DNA of 17,199 nt from Ruminiclostridium sp. (GTDB lineage Bacteria; Bacillota_A; Clostridia; Oscillospirales; Oscillospiraceae): contig JAFXCU010000065.1 of assembly GCA_017521345.1 (NCBI GenBank), forward strand, positions 1 through 17,199, given 5' to 3'. The notes beneath the pieces are model-generated. The model saw only the letters and a list, made by a program, of their open reading frames with translations. It had not been told where the DNA came from and made no database searches. A program made the translations under genes and the position numbers. Each line of letters opens with the position of its first letter. Positions within the stretch are counted from its first letter, which is position 1. Positions 13,481 to 17,199 of the stretch are shown here, one piece after another.

Positions 13481-13533
13481 AGAGTGTATCTTGCAATTGA
13501 AACAAGCGCCTATGGGCGCATGGAGGGATCAAT

Positions 13534-14580
13534 ATGATTCGATTTGAATGTGATTACGCGGAGGGTGCTCACGAGAGGGTCCTGCAGCGCTTGATGGAGA
13601 CCAATATGGAGCAGACCCCCGGCTACAGCGAGGATCAGTACTGCGCCACCGCCCGGTGGTACATCCGGGAGCTGTGCGAGGATGAGACGGTGGACGTCCA
13701 CTTTCTGGTGGGCGGCACCCAGACCAACGCTCTGGTGATTGCCGCCGCTCTGCGGCCCCATCAGGGGGTCATTGCCCCCATGAGCGGCCACATCAATGTC
13801 CACGAGACCGGAGCCATTGAGTCCTATGGACACAAGGTCCTGTCTGTTCCCTGCGGACGGGACGGCAAGATCTCCGCCCAGGATGTCCGGAAGGTCTACG
13901 ACGCCCACTGGAACGATGTGACCCACGAGCACATGGTCCAGCCGGGCATGGTGTATATCTCCCAGCCCACCGAGAACGGCACCCTGTATTCCAAGGCCGA
14001 GCTGGAGGCCATGTGGGCCACCTGCCGGGACTGTGGACTCTTCCTGTTCATTGACGGCGCCCGCCTGGGCTACGGCCTCATGAGCCAGGCCTGCGACCTG
14101 ACCATCCCCGACCTGGCCCGTCTGTGCGACGCCTTCTACCTGGGCGGCACCAAGCAGGGCCTCCTCTTCGGTGAGGCCCTGGTCCTGACCCACCCTGCCC
14201 TGAAGAAGGACTTCCGCTACCTCATCAAGCAGCATGGCGGCATGCTGGCCAAGGGCCGACTGCTGGGCGTGCAGTTCTGCACCATGCTGGAGGACGGCCT
14301 CTACTTCGACCTGGCCAAGAAGGCCGACCAGCAGGCCATGACCATCCGCAAGGCCTTTGAGGACCGGGGGTACCCCATGCTCTTCGACTCCTACACCAAT
14401 CAGCAGTTCCCCGTCCTGCCCGATGCCGTCCTGGCTGAGCTGGAGAAGGAGTTCGCTTTCTCCTTCTGGGAGAAAGTGGACGAGACCCACTCTGCCGTCC
14501 GTGTGTGCACCAGCTGGGCCACCCAGGACAGCGCCGTCCAGACCCTCATCGCCGCCCTGGACAAAATCAAGGAGAGCTGA
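13534..14580 (+). CDS. ltaE: Low-specificity L-threonine aldolase (PLP-dependent beta-eliminating lyase family)
   Basis: A 348-aa fold-type I PLP enzyme, expected to cleave threonine or allo-threonine to glycine and acetaldehyde. GGTQTN (60-65) binds the cofactor phosphate, His86/His90 lie in SGHINVHET, DGARLGYG (174-181) is the PLP-stacking region, and Lys207 in LGGTKQG forms the internal aldimine. Length fits the family. It is the first gene of a two-gene operon with its own promoter; AAGGAG near its end provides the ribosome binding site of the next gene, 3 nt away. The symbol is a family-level assignment; substrate preference and stereochemistry are not readable. Together with the serine dehydratase nearby it points to use of hydroxy amino acids. 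Confidence 0.93.
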   Translation: MIRFECDYAEGAHERVLQRLMETNMEQTPGYSEDQYCATARWYIRELCEDETVDVHFLVGGTQTNALVIAAALRPHQGVIAPMSGHINVHETGAIESYGHKVLSVPCGRDGKISAQDVRKVYDAHWNDVTHEHMVQPGMVYISQPTENGTLYSKAELEAMWATCRDCGLFLFIDGARLGYGLMSQACDLTIPDLARLCDAFYLGGTKQGLLFGEALVLTHPALKKDFRYLIKQHGGMLAKGRLLGVQFCTMLEDGLYFDLAKKADQQAMTIRKAFEDRGYPMLFDSYTNQQFPVLPDAVLAELEKEFAFSFWEKVDETHSAVRVCTSWATQDSAVQTLIAALDKIKES

Positions 14581-14583
14581 GCC

Positions 14584-15444
14584 ATGAGACTGTATACCGT
14601 AGAACACCAGGGCAAGGCCCTGGTCTGTCTGGAGGACGCAGACGGCCGGCTGGCCATCCTGCCCTATGAGACCATGAACGACCTGCTGACCGATGACCCG
14701 GAAAACCGGGAGCGGGTCCTGGCCCAGGCCCAGCGGGAGATGGGAGAGCTCTTCTTTGAGGAGGTCACCCTCCTGGCCCCCATTCCCAACCCCATGCAGG
14801 ATGTCATCTGCCTGGGCATGAATTATCAGAAGCACAAGGCCGAGGCCGAGCAGTTCGACGCCCAGGCCTTTACCCGGGAAAAGGCCCGGGCGGTCTATTT
14901 CTCCAAGCGGGCCACCCACTGCCCTGGCCCGGATGCTCCCATCCCCGGCCACTTTGATATCGTGGACAGCCTGGACTACGAGACCGAGCTGGCGGTCATC
15001 CTGGGGAAGGACGCTGTGAATGTGTCCGAGGAGGACGCCTTCGACTATGTCTTCGGCTATACCATCGTCAATGACGTCTCCGCCCGGAACCTCCAGACCG
15101 GCCACAAGCAGTGGTACTTCGGAAAAGGTCTGGACGGATTCACCCCCATGGGCCCCTGCATCGTCACCAAGGACGAGTTCGCCCAGCCTCCTGCCCTGGC
15201 CATCCGCACCTGGGTCAACGGGGATCTCCGCCAGGACGCCGTCACCGATGAGCTGATCTTTGGCATCCGGCACATCATCCATGAACTGTCCCAGGGCATG
15301 ACCCTCCGGGCAGGCACCGTCATCGCCACCGGTACCCCCGCCGGGGTGGGCATGGGCTTCGACCCGCCCAAGTTCCTGGAAAAGGGCGACGTGGTCACCT
15401 GCCAGATCGTGGGCATCGGCACATTGGAAAATACTGTAGAATAA
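14584..15444 (+). CDS. Fumarylacetoacetate hydrolase family protein
   Basis: A 286-aa protein with a short N-terminal lead domain (1-65) and the FAH catalytic domain (about 72-284). Metal ligands are seen as Glu133 and Glu135 in DYETELAVILGK and Asp164 in GYTIVNDVSARNLQ. CLGMNYQKH (76-84) and GTVIATGTPAGVG are the other family blocks. Members hydrolyse or hydrate C-C bonds in acylpyruvates and 2-oxo-dioates, or decarboxylate oxaloacetate; the exact substrate cannot be told. Co-transcribed with the aldolase (3-nt gap), so it may act on a keto acid or aldehyde product downstream of it. Terminator follows directly. Confidence 0.92.
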   Translation: MRLYTVEHQGKALVCLEDADGRLAILPYETMNDLLTDDPENRERVLAQAQREMGELFFEEVTLLAPIPNPMQDVICLGMNYQKHKAEAEQFDAQAFTREKARAVYFSKRATHCPGPDAPIPGHFDIVDSLDYETELAVILGKDAVNVSEEDAFDYVFGYTIVNDVSARNLQTGHKQWYFGKGLDGFTPMGPCIVTKDEFAQPPALAIRTWVNGDLRQDAVTDELIFGIRHIIHELSQGMTLRAGTVIATGTPAGVGMGFDPPKFLEKGDVVTCQIVGIGTLENTVE

Positions 15445-15450
15445 AACAGA

Positions 15451-15482
15451 TCCCCTGGAACCGAGCGGTTCCAGGGGAATTT
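15451..15482. terminator. Bidirectional terminator between the FAH-family gene and the SanA/YdcF-like gene
   Basis: Perfect 12-bp stem TCCCCTGGAACC (15451-15462) / GGTTCCAGGGGA (15467-15478), loop GAGC, with A-rich and T-rich flanks. It lies between convergent genes. Confidence 0.85.
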
Positions 15483-15487
15483 ACCGT

Positions 15488-16102
15488 TTATGGGGTTGGT
15501 TGGATGATGGCGGTGAAGAAGTCCTTGTCCCGGGCTAAGATTTCCCGGAGGGACCGGCCGATCTGCCCGGCATCGTTCCGGGGAGCGGCAGCCACGCCCC
15601 AGGCTTCCAGGTCCAGGGCGTCGGCCAGATAGAGGGCCCGGTACAGGTGGTACTCCTGGGTAACGATGACCACCCGCTGGACAGAGAATTCCTCCTTTGC
15701 CCGGTGGATGCTCTCGTAGGTGGAGAACCCGGCGTGGTCCATCAAAAGGGCCTCGGGAGGGACGCCCAGTTCCAGGATCACCCGCTCCATGGTGGCCAGC
15801 TCGTTGTAGCTCTCGCCGCTGTTGTCACCAGAGAGCAGGACCTTGTCCGCCCAACCTGCCTGGTACAGCTCAGCTCCACGGGTGAGGCGGCTGGCCAGCA
15901 TAGGGGTGGGGGAGCCGTCGGGACGGATGCCGCAGCCTAAAACCAGGATGCAGTCCAGGTCCTCCGGTGGGGTGTCTTCCTGGATCAAAATGGAATCCTT
16001 CGTGGAATGGACTACATAGCCGCTGATGCCCAGGGCAAGGCCCAGCCCCAGCAGGCCCAGGATCACCAGGACCAGCAGGCACCGGCCGAGAATCTTTTTC
16101 AT
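15488..16102 (-). CDS. SanA/YdcF-like DUF218 membrane-anchored protein
   Basis: A 204-aa protein with an N-terminal transmembrane segment (about 5-30, starting MKKILGRCLLVLVILGLL) and the DUF218 domain (about 48-200). Family blocks visible are CILVLGCGIRPDGSPTPMLASRL, KVLLSGDNSGESYNE, ATMERVILELGVPPEALLMD and VVIVTQEYHLYRALYLA. SanA-type members act in the cell envelope and are linked to vancomycin exclusion in enterobacteria; whether this applies to a Gram-positive is unknown. It is the last gene of the minus-strand operon, 13 nt after the 67-aa gene, with a weak ribosome binding site suggesting translational coupling. Confidence 0.9.
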   Translation of the reverse strand: MKKILGRCLLVLVILGLLGLGLALGISGYVVHSTKDSILIQEDTPPEDLDCILVLGCGIRPDGSPTPMLASRLTRGAELYQAGWADKVLLSGDNSGESYNELATMERVILELGVPPEALLMDHAGFSTYESIHRAKEEFSVQRVVIVTQEYHLYRALYLADALDLEAWGVAAAPRNDAGQIGRSLREILARDKDFFTAIIQPTP

Positions 16103-16115
16103 GGCGGAGACGGGA

Positions 16116-16319
16116 TCAGTCCTCCACCCCGTCCAGGATCAGCTCTTCCTCCTCGTCAGGCTCACCCCGGGTGTAGGTGACACGGACGGTGGAGGAGCTC
16201 AGCATATCCTCCCGGCGGGCGACCCAGCCCTTTTCTGCCATTTTTGCGTTGCCTTCCTCCAGCTTTTCAATGGCATCGAAGGTGTCAGCGCCGGAGTAGG
16301 TGATCTTTTTCATTTCCAT
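16116..16319 (-). CDS. Small acidic protein of unknown function (67 aa)
   Basis: Good ribosome binding site AAGGAGG 8 nt before ATG 16319; the second ATG at 16313 is a weaker alternative. The sequence opens MEMKKITYSGADTFDAIEKL, continues with a charged helix and a beta-like VRVTYTRGE, and ends strongly acidic (DEEEELILDGVED). There are no cysteines, signal or membrane span. Located between the SCIFF maturase and the SanA/YdcF-like gene with gaps of 18 and 13 nt, so co-transcribed. Family not recognised; the tight spacing is the only hint of a functional link. Confidence 0.75.
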   Translation of the reverse strand: MEMKKITYSGADTFDAIEKLEEGNAKMAEKGWVARREDMLSSSTVRVTYTRGEPDEEEELILDGVED

Positions 16320-16337
16320 GGGGGTATCCTCCTTGGG

Positions 16338-17199
16338 TCAGTTCTGCTGGGCTGCCTTGATCATGATGGCGCACTCGATGCGCTTCTTGAAGAGCTCGCA
16401 GCCGTATTCGTAGGTGCCGTTGATGTCGCCGCTGGCGTGGTAGGAGTTGGCGGCGCAGCCGCCTGCGCAGTACAGGCGGGCCCAGCACTCCCGGCAGTCG
16501 GGGTTGGCCACCACGTTGCAGCGGTGGAACTTCTCGCCCAGCTCGGTGTTCTTTACGCCGTCCCAGACGTTGCCCATGGAGTAGGCGGGGTCGTTGACGA
16601 ACTGGTGGCAGGGGAAGAGCTCGCCCCAGGGGGTGACGGCCAGGTACTCGGTGCCCGAGCCGCAGCCGGACATGCGCTTGTGGAGGCAGGGGCCCCCTTC
16701 CAGGTCGATCATATAGTGGTAGAAGGTGATGGGACGGCCTTCCTTCTCCCGCTGGATCATCTCCTTGGCCAGGATCTCATACTGCTCGAAGAGCTTGGGC
16801 AGGTCCTCCTGGTTCAGAGCCCAGGGCTCGTCGGGAGGGCTCACCACAGGCTCCATGCTCAGCTCGGTGAAGCCCAGGTCGGCCATGTGGAAGATGTCGT
16901 TGGTGAAGTCCACGTTGTCGTGGGTGAAGGTACCCCGCATGTAGTACTCCTTGTCCCCGCGCTTCTCCACGAACCGCTGGAACTTGGGTACGATGATGTC
17001 ATAGCTGCCCTGACCGGCAAAGTTCTTGCGCAGGCGGTCGTGGACCTCCTTGCGGCCGTCCAGGGACAGGACCACGTTGTGCATCTCCTTGTTGCAGAAC
17101 TCGGTGACCTCATCGTCCAGGAGCATGCCGTTGGTGGTGAGGGTGAAGCGGAAGTTCTTGTGGTGGATGGGTTCCAGGGTGCGGGCGTACTTGACCAGC
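16338..17199 (-). CDS. scfB: SCIFF peptide radical SAM maturase, C-terminal part (cut by window edge)
   Basis: The reading frame enters from beyond 17199 and stops at 16338, giving about 286 residues. The visible part begins in the radical SAM barrel (FRFTLTTNGMLLDDEV, VVLSLDGRKEVHDR, YYMRGTFTH, DLGFTELSMEPVV) and ends in the SPASM/auxiliary-cluster region with many cysteines: GGPCLHKRMSGCGSGTEY, GELFPCHQF, CNVVANPDCRECWARLYCAG, GCAANSYHA and YGCELFKKRIEC. This closely matches my memory of the thioether-forming maturase of the six-cysteine SCIFF peptide found widely in Clostridia. It would install Cys-to-residue thioether links in the precursor, usually encoded just upstream, which is outside the window. 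The CxxxCxxC site and start are also outside. Followed by the 67-aa gene in the same operon. Confidence 0.92.
   Translation of the reverse strand, partial: LVKYARTLEPIHHKNFRFTLTTNGMLLDDEVTEFCNKEMHNVVLSLDGRKEVHDRLRKNFAGQGSYDIIVPKFQRFVEKRGDKEYYMRGTFTHDNVDFTNDIFHMADLGFTELSMEPVVSPPDEPWALNQEDLPKLFEQYEILAKEMIQREKEGRPITFYHYMIDLEGGPCLHKRMSGCGSGTEYLAVTPWGELFPCHQFVNDPAYSMGNVWDGVKNTELGEKFHRCNVVANPDCRECWARLYCAGGCAANSYHASGDINGTYEYGCELFKKRIECAIMIKAAQQN

Noticed and set aside
13510..15282. 590-aa open frame opposite the aldolase and FAH-family genes
   Set aside because: It spans two clear plus-strand genes and their junction, and is an antisense artefact of codon bias.
16116..16319. 67-aa gene as the SCIFF precursor peptide
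   Set aside because: It has no cysteines. The precursor should carry six and usually lies upstream of the maturase, outside the window.

Overview
The window looks like chromosome from a Gram-positive Clostridia member of the Oscillospiraceae type (Flavonifractor/Lawsonibacter/Oscillibacter-like). This is inferred from strong AAGGAGG-type ribosome binding sites, a SCIFF-peptide radical SAM maturase, an iron-sulfur two-subunit L-serine dehydratase, a DUF4914 protein, and GC-rich coding sequence outside the left quarter. No species call is possible from the sequence alone.

Positions 1-240 hold three tRNA genes (Trp, Asp, Thr), all with encoded CCA. The tRNA-Thr gene is the attachment site of a very small integrated element. 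A 56-bp stretch running from its anticodon stem through CCA and into the terminator is repeated exactly at 4055-4110, so the insertion unit is 3,863 bp. Inside are a tyrosine recombinase with all catalytic residues (368-1291), a small XRE-type regulator (1895-2125), three leftward small genes (1317-1589, 2525-2683, 3070-3621), and a frameshifted fourth (2897-3026). The control region has divergent promoters and three copies of a 19-bp operator-like palindrome, a layout like a phage lysogeny switch. Two arrays of AGATGTK repeats spaced every 10 bp lie at the 3' end of int and near the right end. No relaxase, replication protein, capsid gene or recognisable excisionase was seen. The element is AT-richer than its surroundings and brings its own copy of the tRNA terminator.

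From 4223 to 8263 the chromosome carries a three-gene operon: a double-FHA ABC ATPase, an ABC-2 membrane subunit, and a membrane-anchored Ser/Thr kinase whose outer domain resembles a C-type lectin fold. By analogy with mycobacterial PknF/Rv1747, the kinase probably controls the exporter through FHA binding of phosphothreonine. The lectin-like sensor and the separate permease make this arrangement unusual.

From 8406 to 10517 lies sdaAB-sdaAA-histidine phosphatase, with overlapping or near-overlapping genes. A flavin reductase-like gene (10552-11115) and a DUF4914 PEPCK-like P-loop gene (11386-13275) follow on the minus strand, separated by a hairpin-rich spacer. A divergent promoter region (13345-13480) serves DUF4914 on one side and, on the other, a threonine aldolase-fumarylacetoacetate hydrolase-family pair (13534-15444). 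The right end is a minus-strand operon: SCIFF maturase (cut by the window edge), a 67-aa unknown protein and a SanA/YdcF-like membrane protein.
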